Assembly: GCF_040412425.1 (NCBI RefSeq)
Contig: NC_089744.1
Span: 37,580,099 to 37,644,098 of the forward strand
DNA length: 64,000 nt
From: Macrobrachium rosenbergii
Lineage: Eukaryota; Arthropoda; Malacostraca; Decapoda; Palaemonidae
Reading direction: 5' to 3'
The notes under the pieces were generated by a model, which made no database searches, was not told the origin of the DNA, and saw only the letters and a list, made by a program, of their open reading frames with translations. Position 1 is the stretch's first letter. Every line of letters begins with the position of its first letter. This document shows positions 22,601 through 31,924 of the stretch, one piece after another. The position numbers and the translations under genes are program-made.

Positions 22601-25324
22601 ATGCATAAAACTGTTTTCCTTTGGTTATCTACAGAAGTGAAATGAGTTCTCTATTGTCTTTAGTCTTCTATATTTTTTGAATTCCCATCTGGTCTACATC
22701 TTTATCTCTATTCCTTTTTTCAATAATAATCTAGACATCCTACTCCTCTTGATCATGCAGCCTCCATGGTTACTACTTGGCTGGATAATAGCTCTTTACC
22801 ATTACATCTTATCACATGTCCAAACTTTCTCCATGTATGAGATCTAAGCCTATTTTTCTGATTCCAAACAAAAACAATCCTCTGCAAATTTCATTTGTAT
22901 ATGATCTTCCCACCATACTCCAGCCTTTTACTTCTTTTAGATTCCATGTCTGTGGTCCATTTACTTTAGACATACATTACCTTCTTTCCAAAAATCAATT
23001 TCTTCTGCACTACTCTTCCAATTATTTGCCTTATTTCTATCACATCTTTACTGCTAGATTTCTTATTTCTATGTGCCACTATCACCTCTTCTTACAGCTT
23101 CTTTGAATCTAACACCCTATACTCAACATCTGTAAGTCTATGTGCATTCCGACCAGTAACCTTTTCTGTGCTTATTTTCAATGCGCTTGGCTTTTTTCTA
23201 CATTTCAAGGGGAGTCTACACACATCCAATCTACCAAACGGGTGCCGGTTAGTGGAGCTATTTTATTTAGTCCTACAAGGTACTGCCCAGTTGTTTAAAA
23301 ATTTCAATTGTAAAAATATGCTTTCCCTTACAAAAGTACACTCTGATGGATGTATGATGGATCATACTACACTACTATATTGAAAATTTTCATCATAATC
23401 AAAAATTGTTAGCCTGCGTTGCGTGAATAAGTGAATGTATGCTTACTTCCTAAAAATTGTAAAGATCAGAGTGACACTCTTTTTCAGGTTTCTACTGTAT
23501 TTTTTTTTTATTACTTGGACTAGGGACATAACATCTTGTGAATAAATGAGGCACAGACCACAAAACAAATTTCAACCCTCTTCAGACTAAAAGTTATACA
23601 ATACAAGCTCAAAAACTGATAGGCTACCTGGATAAGCCAAGCATTCTACACAAACCTAAAAAGTTTATAAACTTTTGGATGACCTGTGTTGCAAAATTAC
23701 AGATTAACTTATCATATCAATTAACAAAACTTGGGTCACAAAATTTACAGCCCAAAAGTACCCAAGTACTAGTAATTGTCTAACAAATTAAAGAGCAACC
23801 AGCATACCTGACATTTGTGTTTAAAGAGTTTTCTCAAGTAACTCTGGTAGTTGGTGGCATTGACTGTTTTCCCTGGAAGGCAGCCTTGCACCAATCGCAC
23901 TGCCAATTCAACTAGAAGTGGACTTCCTGTATCTTCTAAGCCATCAGTCAACAAAGCTTCTTCCAATTCCTGCCAGGAAATTAAGTAAATCCAGTAAGGT
24001 CATTAGGATAATGCATAAAATTAATATTTCAATTTCTGTGACTAATGAATAAAAGGAAACTACAGACTGTATATTCAAAATTTACAGATTACAAATGTAA
24101 AATGACTTATCCATAAATTATTTTACAGTATTAATAATGCTGTAATTCTAACAACTACTCTTATGAAGTGTAAAACCATTATTAATATAGCTCTGAAGTC
24201 TAAAAGCGTTCCACAATTATTTATGGCTAAAAAGAATAAACAACTGTGATTTAGATGCTTAGTTCCATGGAAAAGGTTATGAATACTGTAATGATAAAAC
24301 TAGCACCTAACATTTTTCAATCATCTAATTTTCTACTATAACAATAGCAAAATTGCTATTATACAGCAAAATGCAGAACTCATCAAAATTAAAGATAAAG
24401 ATTTTGTCTGATGTCGATAAGATCTATACACTCGGATTGTTCAGCTTTTGAAGTTAGAGTTCTGGTTATCATATTTAGATGAAAATGTAAAGATCTTGAT
24501 TTCCCACAGTAACAGCAGAAAGATGCCTAAAATCAATGTAATCCCTTCACGCATTGTAAGGAATATAAAATTTTTGGGTATGCTCATATTCCTCAGACAT
24601 GCTATACAGTTGAAACTATAGGCTGACAATGAGTTAAGAATACATCAGTCCATAGGTTTTCAAAAACTGATATCATATTTATAAAAAAATAAAAACCTTG
24701 GTGATGTTCTAAATATAATTACTATACTGCATACTATCCATAAATGTATATTACACAGAGTAAGTCCACTTTTCAAAATCCAAAATCCAAAGACCTATAT
24801 TATATTTCTTGGCAGTTTTGAAATACTGGGGAAAACATTCTACAGCTCTGACACAAATTCTGTTTGTAAATCAAGTTTTAAACACCCTGTACATAATTAA
24901 TCTCTCCTCATATTATAAGAATAGGAATTTGAATATAAAACATAGGCCCAAGGCCAAGCACTGGGATCTATGAAGTCATTCACAGCTAAAAATAATGTTG
25001 AAACAATTGTTAGGAGAGGGTGGGAAGTAAGAGGGAGGAAAGAGAATGTGAAGGGAGATATAGTAAAAGGGATAAAAGGGGCTGCAGATAGGAGCCGAAG
25101 GGACACTGCAAAGAACCTTAAGTAATGCCTACAGTGCACTGTGCAAGGTGCCCTGACAGCACTAGCCCCCTACAAGGCTCTTCACATTATAAATAACCAG
25201 TCTTTATATCTTTGGCTAATGTGTTCGTAACGTACCTCAATATCAAAATCAAGAAGATCGAAGGCGGCTCTGAAGAGTGAACAGAAGTGTGCAATACTCG
25301 GCAGTTCCCACCATGACTGGATAT
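13485..25324 (-). CDS. CECR2: CECR2 homolog, chromatin-remodelling subunit (partial, six exons)
   Basis: Joined exons 25324-25236, 23969-23808, 21954-21823, 20481-20236, 17424-17281 and 13681-13485 give 970 nt in one open frame (323 full codons plus a split codon at each end). All introns inside the set are GT-AG and phase 0; the intron leaving 13485 is phase 2, and the first exon enters at phase 1. The order of conserved blocks ([66 protein letters not shown]) is that of vertebrate CECR2. CECR2 is a nuclear protein that binds ISWI-type ATPases (CERF complex) and acetylated histones through a bromodomain. The bromodomain exons are not found here and should lie left of the window. Start exon unresolved. 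Confidence 0.92.
13682..14435. other. CECR2 intron, no recognised feature
   Basis: AT-rich intronic sequence. Reading frames here are short and show no family motif. Confidence 0.6.
14440..15610 (+). mobile_element. Jockey/CR1-like LINE relic in a CECR2 intron
   Basis: Plus-strand fragments read [20 protein letters not shown] (near 14560) and [11 protein letters not shown] (near 14690), both RT motifs. Then come [12 protein letters not shown] (near 14998), [14 protein letters not shown], and near the end [20 protein letters not shown] and [18 protein letters not shown]. The order is that of the C-terminal half of such an RT. Many stops and frameshifts. A segment with CTATCC-TATAAATTGTTTTAAT is duplicated (14765 and 15212). 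Confidence 0.72.
15615..17280. other. CECR2 intron, no recognised feature
   Basis: AT-rich. I see no exon-like frame, tandem array or element boundary. Confidence 0.55.
17281..17424 (-). CDS. CECR2: CECR2 exon: DFLPEIP block
   Basis: This exon is 144 nt, phase 0, with acceptor TTTTGTAG and donor AAG/GTAACT. It encodes [37 protein letters not shown] and QEKEK, matching the CECR2 segment where a Trp-containing block leads to EDFLPEI. A complete Tigger transposon starts 161 bp from its acceptor side. Confidence 0.93.
17586..19897 (+). mobile_element. Tigger/pogo-type DNA transposon, complete but dead
   Basis: The element runs from CAGGTGGTGTTTAAGTTACG to the complement of CAGGTATTGTCCTACTTACA, with imperfect inverted ends (15 of the first 22 bases match), flanked by TA on each side (17584-17585, 19898-19899). 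TA target duplication and CAGG...CTTAC-type ends are typical of Tigger elements, and 2.3 kb is a usual full length. It lies in the CECR2 intron between exons 20236 and 17424, in the opposite orientation to the gene. Confidence 0.88.
17884..19645 (+). pseudogene. Tigger-type transposase pseudogene
   Basis: The translation begins [20 protein letters not shown] and gives a CENP-B-like helix-turn-helix ([19 protein letters not shown]) broken by a stop near 18020. A second DNA-binding segment follows (18138-18347, [14 protein letters not shown]). The DDE domain has [15 protein letters not shown] (18440), with Asn where the first catalytic Asp is expected, [12 protein letters not shown] (18793) with its Asp kept, and the third Asp in the [10 protein letters not shown] sequence, readable only in another frame (near 18881). 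The C-terminal Glu-rich tail runs to 19645. Frameshifts, a stop and one lost catalytic residue make it inactive. Confidence 0.88.
19900..20235. other. CECR2 intron, no recognised feature
   Basis: AT-rich sequence between the Tigger element and the YWYFYGTR exon; nothing else seen. Confidence 0.55.
20236..20481 (-). CDS. CECR2: CECR2 exon: YWYFYGTR block and basic tract
   Basis: This exon is 246 nt, phase 0, with acceptor TATTGCAG and donor CAG/GTAAGG. It encodes [18 protein letters not shown], then [17 protein letters not shown], then a Lys-rich tract (about 25 basic residues among 35) likely to act as a nuclear localisation signal, and ends [10 protein letters not shown]. Confidence 0.95.
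20482..21822. other. CECR2 intron with a short tandem duplication
   Basis: The intron is AT-rich. A ~56-bp unit containing AAGATAATATGATGTAA and ACCAGGTA is present twice in tandem at about 21175-21287, with seven or so differences. Nothing else recognised. Confidence 0.65.
21823..21954 (-). CDS. CECR2: CECR2 exon: [11 protein letters not shown] block
   Basis: This exon is 132 nt, phase 0 at both ends, with acceptor TTTTCAG and donor AAA/GTAAGT. It encodes [28 protein letters not shown] and DVLDLLK, very close to the vertebrate CECR2 pattern. Confidence 0.94.
21955..23807. other. CECR2 intron with possible LINE fragments
   Basis: On the minus strand, 22523-22251 reads 90 residues including [21 protein letters not shown], which resembles the RRFGHxxRM motif at the C-terminus of several LINE polyproteins. 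The stretch 22640-23400 is pyrimidine-rich on the plus strand and may be further antisense LINE sequence, but I cannot name a family. Confidence 0.35.
23808..23969 (-). CDS. CECR2: CECR2 exon: LEEALL block
   Basis: This exon is 162 nt, phase 0 at both ends, with acceptor TCCTGGCAG and donor CAG/GTATGC. It encodes [24 protein letters not shown] and [15 protein letters not shown]. The block corresponds to the helical region of CECR2 that follows SWWE. Confidence 0.93.
23970..24920. other. CECR2 intron, no recognised feature
   Basis: AT-rich; nothing seen before the SINE-like copy at 24926. Confidence 0.55.
24926..25185 (+). repeat. SINE-like repeat, copy 3
   Basis: It carries GGCCCAAGGCCAAGCACTGG, CTGCAAAGAACCTTAAGTAA and GCACTAGCCCCCTACA landmarks but lacks the GGAGGAAAACCTC segment (internal deletion). 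It ends about 50 bp from the SWWE exon. Confidence 0.82.
25236..25324 (-). CDS. CECR2: CECR2 exon: SWWE block
   Basis: The acceptor TGTTTGCAG and donor GAG/GTACGT bound 89 nt. It encodes [21 protein letters not shown] and LLDFDIE. The first two bases complete a codon begun in the previous exon, which would be Asp if that exon ends in G. No in-frame Met precedes the block, so at least one upstream exon is required. Confidence 0.93.
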
Positions 25325-26500
25325 CTGCAAACACATACAAAGAAGAAATAACTGTAATATACATTTTTCTCTAAACATAACTGCAAATGCTGACATTATT
25401 AAATCAATTCACTTTTGAGCATCAACTAATTTACAGTTCAGTACAACTTGCATGAAATCATATTTATCAAAAATAGTTTCCAAAAGGATGATCTTAAATA
25501 ACATGTAAAATAAAAACTGTATAAAATCAAAAACATAATATGATACAAGATTCTGTTTTTAAGAGATTTTGTTCTTCTCATCTTTGACTGATGAAACCTC
25601 AAAACCATTTGTGCATCAAAATATGCATACACTTGTGGGTTTTTACATACTTAGCCTTTAATATATCAAAAGTAAAATTTAACAAAATTTATCATCTGAT
25701 AATTTTAACCTTGAATAGTAAAGGCCTTAGAGAGAACTCAAGGTATAGCCGTGTGCAATATCATCGTAATAGAACAGTGCAGTGTGCATGAATGCAGTTA
25801 TAAATGTAAACAGCATACTGTGCTTGTATGTTTATATATATACATAAAACTACTTGGTTTGACAAACAATCCTAAATGATTATTTCTTCGCCAAATTTTG
25901 TAAACAAGAATGAACGTTGTTTTCAGTTATAATGTATAATTCGATGTAATTACAGCAGTAACACTGACAGTGTTGAGTTATTCCCTCCATAACATCTGCA
26001 AAAACTGACAATTATTCTTATTCTTTAAAAACCCAGAAAAAATTAGCAAAATTACACAAGCAACATACTACCATACTAGGTACATAGGAATAATCAGCAA
26101 CAAAGTAAACATACAGTACTTCAAATAAAGTCTGCAAGGAGACAAAAGTCAAATGGAAGTGTTTTATACGGGAGCAACTTTCCAATGTATTTAATTTGCC
26201 AGGTTCCTTAGCTATATAAAATTGTAATGGCTCTCGTTTTTCCAGATAAAATGCATGTTTACTGTCATTATGACCCAGATATTTAAGAAATATCGACTTC
26301 TATCGCCTTTACATATAATCATCATCTTCTAAATTTAATACCTTTAAAAACTTTTTTCTTGTGAGATCAAACGTAACAGCCCAGCAGCCCTTTATTCGAT
26401 GGGAGAAAATGACTCCACCGATAGAGCATAAAGAGTTGACTATCGAACTATGTGTCTGATCACAAACCTAAGAACAAACAGCTAAATTTCTTTTCTTGTC
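25325..26500. other. AT-rich, probably CECR2 first-intron sequence
   Basis: No exon-like frame, repeat or element seen. Confidence 0.45.
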
Positions 26501-26501
26501 T

Positions 26502-26503
<2 letters not shown>

Positions 26504-26580
<77 letters not shown>

Positions 26581-26614
26581 CTGTACATATGTATTACCTA
26601 CTGTACATACACAC

Positions 26615-26683
<69 letters not shown>
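26504..26683. repeat. Two (TA)n microsatellites
   Basis: 26504-26575 and 26617-26683, separated by 40 bp rich in TACTGTACATA. Confidence 0.97.
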
Positions 26684-26687
<4 letters not shown>

Positions 26688-26689
26688 GC

Positions 26690-27530
26690 ATGTGTGCACT
26701 CCCACTCATACTTTAAAATCCTAAATTCAGCATCTCTAAAGACCTCTCATCCCTATTAACCACAGTAGTATGCACTCGAATTGTGACCATATTTGAGAAA
26801 TTAAAATATCTTTTTTTGTCCGAGAGTAAAATCAGCCAAATTAAATCAGTGCTATGCTTCGAATTGTCTGCAGCCGTCTACAAATCATTAAGTTTTTATT
26901 TTATGTACAGGGAGATAATACTATGTAGTATCGTTGGATTGAAGCGCTTACAGTACAACCGACTGTCCCGTTTGCCGTGTGCATAGTCCGTAGAGTATCT
27001 TACCCCAAAGCCGAACTGAGCATAAAAAGACCACAAACACCGGTTCCAATGCAGCAAAAAACTTCTGTATTATGAATGTTAAGTTGGCGACTGATCACCA
27101 TAATTTTATTTTTAATTAATTTCATTAAACAAAACTTTAATAATCTCAATAAATCTTAAAGCAATATGTGAAAACTTGAACACTCAACATAAATCTTAAA
27201 ACAATAAATGACACGGAGCACATATTCACATACTCTAAATCGCGCTAAGTGTCTCAGCTAAAGAATAAAGAATTTTATATATTTCAACTCTTCGTTTACA
27301 TTAAACACAATATTTAAAAAATCAAGGTATATATCAATAAGAAATTTTAAGAGTGAGCTAAATAAAAACGCAAGAAAATATTTATGAAATACCACAGCTA
27401 TCACTAAAGATTATACTAATTTTAATAAGTAAGCAAAATTGCAATCTGCTCTTATCGTTTAGTTGATATTCCATTGTTACGAGTCGGTAAACCATTTAGT
27501 GGTCAATTTATCAAATGATACTGACTGTAC
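26690..27530. other. AT-rich, no recognised feature
   Basis: Nothing supported on either strand. Confidence 0.5.
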
Positions 27531-27535
27531 GTAGC

Positions 27536-27588
27536 CTATGTATGTATGTATGTATGTATGTATGTATGTATGTATGTATGTATGTATG

Positions 27589-27666
<78 letters not shown>
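27536..27666. repeat. (GTAT)n followed by (AT)n
   Basis: About 15 GTAT units run directly into about 36 AT units. Confidence 0.98.
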
Positions 27667-27669
<3 letters not shown>

Positions 27670-28034
27670 GAATGACAGGATTTGTTCTTACACAGATTTC
27701 TTACGCGATAAATAGAATACCATTAAAACATGAAACTTACCAAACAGCAACGTCAGGAAAACAGAATCCCAGAACCTTTGAGGCTCCTTAGAAATCCCAA
27801 AGAAGGCACATTTCCAAAAGCCCGAAGAGTAGTAGTACACTTCGCTGAGAACACAATTTTAAAAGCCATCACTGTGACTATTTCTTTTCTGAATGTTCTC
27901 TCAACAACCAAGTTTTAAAATCAACAAACTGAATTAGTTCAAGGAACTCTAATAATACATAGCTCTTATGAATCACTAATTGCTGTGTTTTCCAAATATC
28001 GTTTTCCACAGCAACCAATATTTCGGGTCGGCAA

Positions 28035-28200
28035 CAGCCAACGAGTCCACTCACATCGCCACGAACACATCCACCTACCGCGATTGCTTCTCACAGAATG
28101 TGGGAAGACTCACTCCAGAGCAAGCGGCGAGGTAGGAGGGGAGGGGACCCCCACCGCCACCCGCCCCTCCCAAGTCCCAACACCAATCCACACCACATTA
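28035..28200 (-). promoter_or_regulatory. GC-rich candidate promoter and first exon, minus strand
   Basis: A local GC-rich island in AT-rich surroundings contains, on the minus strand, a GGGGCGGG box (near 28165) and, about 100 bp downstream, ATGTGTTCGTGGCGAT followed by the consensus donor GTGAGT. If spliced to the exon at 25324 the frame is open and reads MCSWR-Y-IQSWWE. This would be a very short first coding exon. The box and donor are direct observations; promoter and exon status are inference, competing with the candidate at 43059-43077. Confidence 0.25.
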
Positions 28201-28296
28201 AATAACCCTCCCCCCATCACACAAAACCCATTTACTCATGGCATCAACTTCCCCCTTCGCTTTGTAGGTAATCTACAACACTTTTTGTCTGCAAAC

Positions 28297-28302
<6 letters not shown>

Positions 28303-28374
<72 letters not shown>
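28303..28374. repeat. (CT)n microsatellite
   Basis: About 36 CT units. Confidence 0.98.
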
Positions 28375-28376
<2 letters not shown>

Positions 28377-28413
28377 AGCATACATTACCACAAAAAGTCT
28401 AGTGGAAGAATTA

Positions 28414-28423
<10 letters not shown>

Positions 28424-28487
<64 letters not shown>

Positions 28488-28583
28488 TTGTATTATGGAA
28501 TGTATTTTTTATGATTATATATATATGGAATTAGATATTGTATTATGGAATGTATATTTTTCTGATTAGAGCTGACTGGCTCC

Positions 28584-28678
<95 letters not shown>

Positions 28679-28695
28679 CATACATACATACATGA
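28424..28695. repeat. (AT)n arrays with a duplicated spacer
   Basis: AT arrays at 28424-28482 and 28586-28673 flank two direct copies of ATTGTATTATGGAATGTAT (28486, 28537). A short TACA run ends the second array. Confidence 0.95.
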
Positions 28696-28699
28696 TTTG

Positions 28700-29360
28700 G
28701 TACAGTATCTGAAAATATTCAGCTCTTATTTTAATTTCTTCAAGTCACTTAAAACAAAAGATACCCATACTGCACTTACGATTTTCTACGAGTTCCATGT
28801 ATATATGGGTGAAATTTTATTCAACCCAGTCAGATTCGTTGCTTTCTCGCTGATACAAATGTAATGAACACCAAATCTGGGCAGTCAACTAAAATTTAAA
28901 ACAAAAAATGCACGGAGGCGTCAGGTACTTGACACCGTTTCTTCAAGGTTAATATTAAAGCTTCTCATTACCAACCACAAATTTTTTCCAGTATGCAGTT
29001 ATAAGTCAGTAGGTGCTTCACATGATTTTAGTATGCATAACAACATGATGGAAAAATGACCCTACCAGCTGTGAAGGCAAAACGAGCATTGAGAGTATTG
29101 CATGTATATATTATACATGGCCAAGTGCTGAAATAAAGTATTATTATTAAATAAGTCTTCTCCCAATCCCACGAACCACTTCTCTTTGAGGTATTAAGAG
29201 AGATGATATGTTGAAGAAAACACCGTTACGGTTCTTGCAAAGGTGTAGAACTCCCAATTTTCTCTGGGCAAGTTCGTCACAGATTAAGTTGGTCTTATAC
29301 TGTACCAGTAAGGGCTCTTACTCTTGAAGGAGCCCGTTAACCCCAACAGGATGTATTTGG
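28700..29360. other. No recognised feature
   Basis: Mixed AT-rich sequence. AAGGGCTCTTACTCTTGAAGGAGCCC near 29308 is a short imperfect inverted repeat; nothing else. Confidence 0.45.
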
Positions 29361-29365
29361 AATAG

Positions 29366-29650
29366 AACGGAATAGAATTTAGGTCAAAGCCAAGCGCAGG
29401 GACCTATTAGGTCATTCAGCGCTGAATGGAAAATTTACAGTAAAAAGGGTTGAAAGGTGTAAAAGGAGGAAAACCTCGCAGTTGCATTATGAATCAGTTG
29501 TTAGGAGAGGGTGGAAAGAAAGACGGAAGATGGAGGCATAGTAAAAAGAATGAAAGGGGTTGCAGCTAGGGGTCGAAGGGAAGCTGCAAAGAACCTCAAG
29601 GAATCCCTATCGCATGAGGAACACTGAAGGCACTACCCCTTAAGGGAGGA
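29366..29650 (+). repeat. SINE-like repeat, copy 4
   Basis: Landmarks TAGAATTTAGGTCAAAGCCA, AGGAGGAAAACCTCGCAGTT and GGCACTACCCCTTAA are all present. Confidence 0.88.
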
Positions 29651-29654
29651 TGTG

Positions 29655-30075
29655 TTTGGTATAAAGCCTTTGGTATTTCATGTTACCACTTCCCATTTCC
29701 CAAAGTCTGATCAGACAAAAAAAAAAAAAAAAAAACTTTGACAGCAAGGGACGAACAACAAAAATTTTAAACAACTCACTGATGTAAAGGCTGCTTAGAC
29801 TTGACCTTCCTATATAGTTTCTTCCAATTCTCCTTGCGCGCAATGATTATGAAGTCTTAGCAATTACTGCCGATAACTTTTCTTGTGTTATAAAGCAGAA
29901 AAGGGTCAAGGAAACCCTCTGAAGTGCGAGCAAAATTCCCCTTAAACTCAAATTAACATCTTTTCACACATATTTCACCCAATTGTAGTTTTTGGAGAAT
30001 TTTATATCAAGCTGTCTACTGCCCAAGGTGAGGCAAAAATTCTGACAGATCATCAATAGATGCTTCTGTGGAAAC
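29655..30075. other. No recognised feature
   Basis: Contains a run of about 19 A at 29720. No frame or repeat supported. Confidence 0.45.
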
Positions 30076-30079
30076 AGAA

Positions 30080-30362
30080 ATGGAAATGGAATTTGAAAGT
30101 TAGGCACAAGGCAAAGCGCTGGGGCCTACGAGATCATTCAGCGTTGAAAGGGAAATTGAGACAGTACAAAGGTTTTAAAGGTGTAACAGGGGGGAAACCT
30201 CGCAGTTGCACTATGAATCAATTATGAGAGGTAGGAAAGTTAGATAGAAGAAACAGAATATGAACGAAGGCTCAGTAAAAGGAATGAGGGTGGTCACAGC
30301 TAGGGGTCGAAGGGAAGCTGCAAAGAACCTTAAGGAATGAAGGTGCCTGACAGCACTAACCA
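30080..30362 (+). repeat. SINE-like repeat, copy 5
   Basis: A more diverged copy, with GGAATTTGAAAGTTAGGCAC, GGGGAAACCTCGCAGTTGCA and CTGCAAAGAACCTTAAGGAA. Confidence 0.85.
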
Positions 30363-30369
30363 CAAAGAA

Positions 30370-31015
30370 ATGGATAGATACCATATCAAACCTCACAAGC
30401 CTACAATCACACATGATCCAATGATATGAAATATAACTTTATAAACAATTACAGTACTGGTCACGATAGTTAAGGTATTCTTCACAAATAAATGTATATC
30501 TGCATGTTTACATATGCAATAAATATAAATATATCGCAATATTATTTTTTATATATTAAAGAAATGAATTAGATAATCTAACAACACTGAAATTATATTT
30601 ATTGATAGTACGACACTTCTTACATTCAAATTTATTTATGAGATTTTTAAGCACCCATGTAGGAAATTTATTAATTAGTTTCTTTATGAATTGTTGATAA
30701 TTAAAAAATAAGTATTCACCATTTATGAAAATAAATGCAAATCTAGAAAACTGCGAGCACATTACTCCACGTCATGTTAAGCAGTGTAGGCTGAGTAAAT
30801 AAAAAAAAAAAGGCAGTCCTACTATTTCAAAATTAAAATATCTTCTATTATAAACTTTGGTTAGAAATTTATCATCAGTAACTTTATTCATATCTAAGAA
30901 GAAGCGTGGAGTTATACGGTTCATAATCAGTATTAGAAATTTCCAGCAATTTATGATAAACTGAATTAACATCGAATATTACTTTTATTTTATGATAAAT
31001 CATCTATATCGATAC
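30370..31015. other. AT-rich, no recognised feature
   Basis: Nothing supported. Confidence 0.5.
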
Positions 31016-31018
31016 AAA

Positions 31019-31200
31019 TGATTTATATGTATTTTTATCCATATGTATTCTTATACGTATTTTTATCTATATGTATTTTATATATACTTCATCTATATGT
31101 ATTTTATATGTATTTTTATCTATATGTATTTTATATGTATTTTTATCTATATGTATCTTATATGTATTTTTATCTATATGTATTTTTATATACGTCCGCC
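31019..31200. repeat. ~30-bp AT-rich minisatellite
   Basis: TATGTATTTTTATCTATATG plus TATTTTA is repeated about six times with variants. Confidence 0.85.
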
Positions 31201-31204
31201 TCCT

Positions 31205-31920
31205 AAGGGATCATTTTGCATTTATAAACATTTAAATATAATTTGTTCATGTTAGGGCTGTAATTAACATCCATAGGGATACTTAATTTATTTTCTTGTC
31301 TTAATTTATTTTCTTGTCTAAGTTTTTTTTTTTACCAAATTAAACATATGGCCAGTACAAAATTTTAATTCTATTAAAAATAATTCTGTTATTTTATAGC
31401 ATATTTCTAAATCGGAGTGAATGTATTTATTACATAAGGCCACAATACCTCTAATTAGATTCTCACGTGATAACGTAGTATAGTTTTTTAATGAAAAAAA
31501 AAAAGACAGCAAAAAATTACCAGGACTGATAGGGAAGAACTCTAGTATTTTACTGTTATTTCTAATGGTTCAATTATCATTATCTGTATTATCCATTACA
31601 TTCTAAAGTTTATCTAAAATTAAGTTAAACATATTTATATCTCTATTAAATCAATTTCCTGAGCTCGCTCATATCTAAATTATGTAGGCACTTTACGAAG
31701 ATCTGGTAAGGCATAAATGAAAAGTAAATTAAATGAAGGTACCACTTTCTTGGACAAGTATGCATGAAAAAATTTATTAATATATATTTTTTTAAATACT
31801 GCACTTCTCAAAGTTATTACTAGAGTCTATTTCTGAGATTAAAATTTTAGCATAAAAGGTTTTACTTATAAAACTAGAATTACTAATAGCCCTATGTAGT
31901 TAAAATCACATATATCATCC
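31205..31920. other. AT-rich, no recognised feature
   Basis: A short local duplication of TTTATTTTCTTGTCTTAA-type sequence is present near 31285. Nothing else seen. Confidence 0.45.
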
Positions 31921-31924
31921 GAGT

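Noticed and set aside
26452..26724. Frames made of Tyr-Ile, Leu-Ser, His-Thr or Asn runs (also at 28.3, 34.8, 39.2, 44.5, 54.0, 57.1 and 58.7 kb)
   Set aside because: They are translations of AT, CT/GA, TG/CA and AAT microsatellites.
27730..27918. Minus strand MAFKIVFSAKCTTTLRAFGN, resembling a mitochondrial presequence, followed by a strong donor (GTAAGT near 27739)
   Set aside because: An in-frame TGA occurs before the donor, and no ATG-initiated frame joins to the exon at 25324. It could be a noncoding first exon but nothing supports it.
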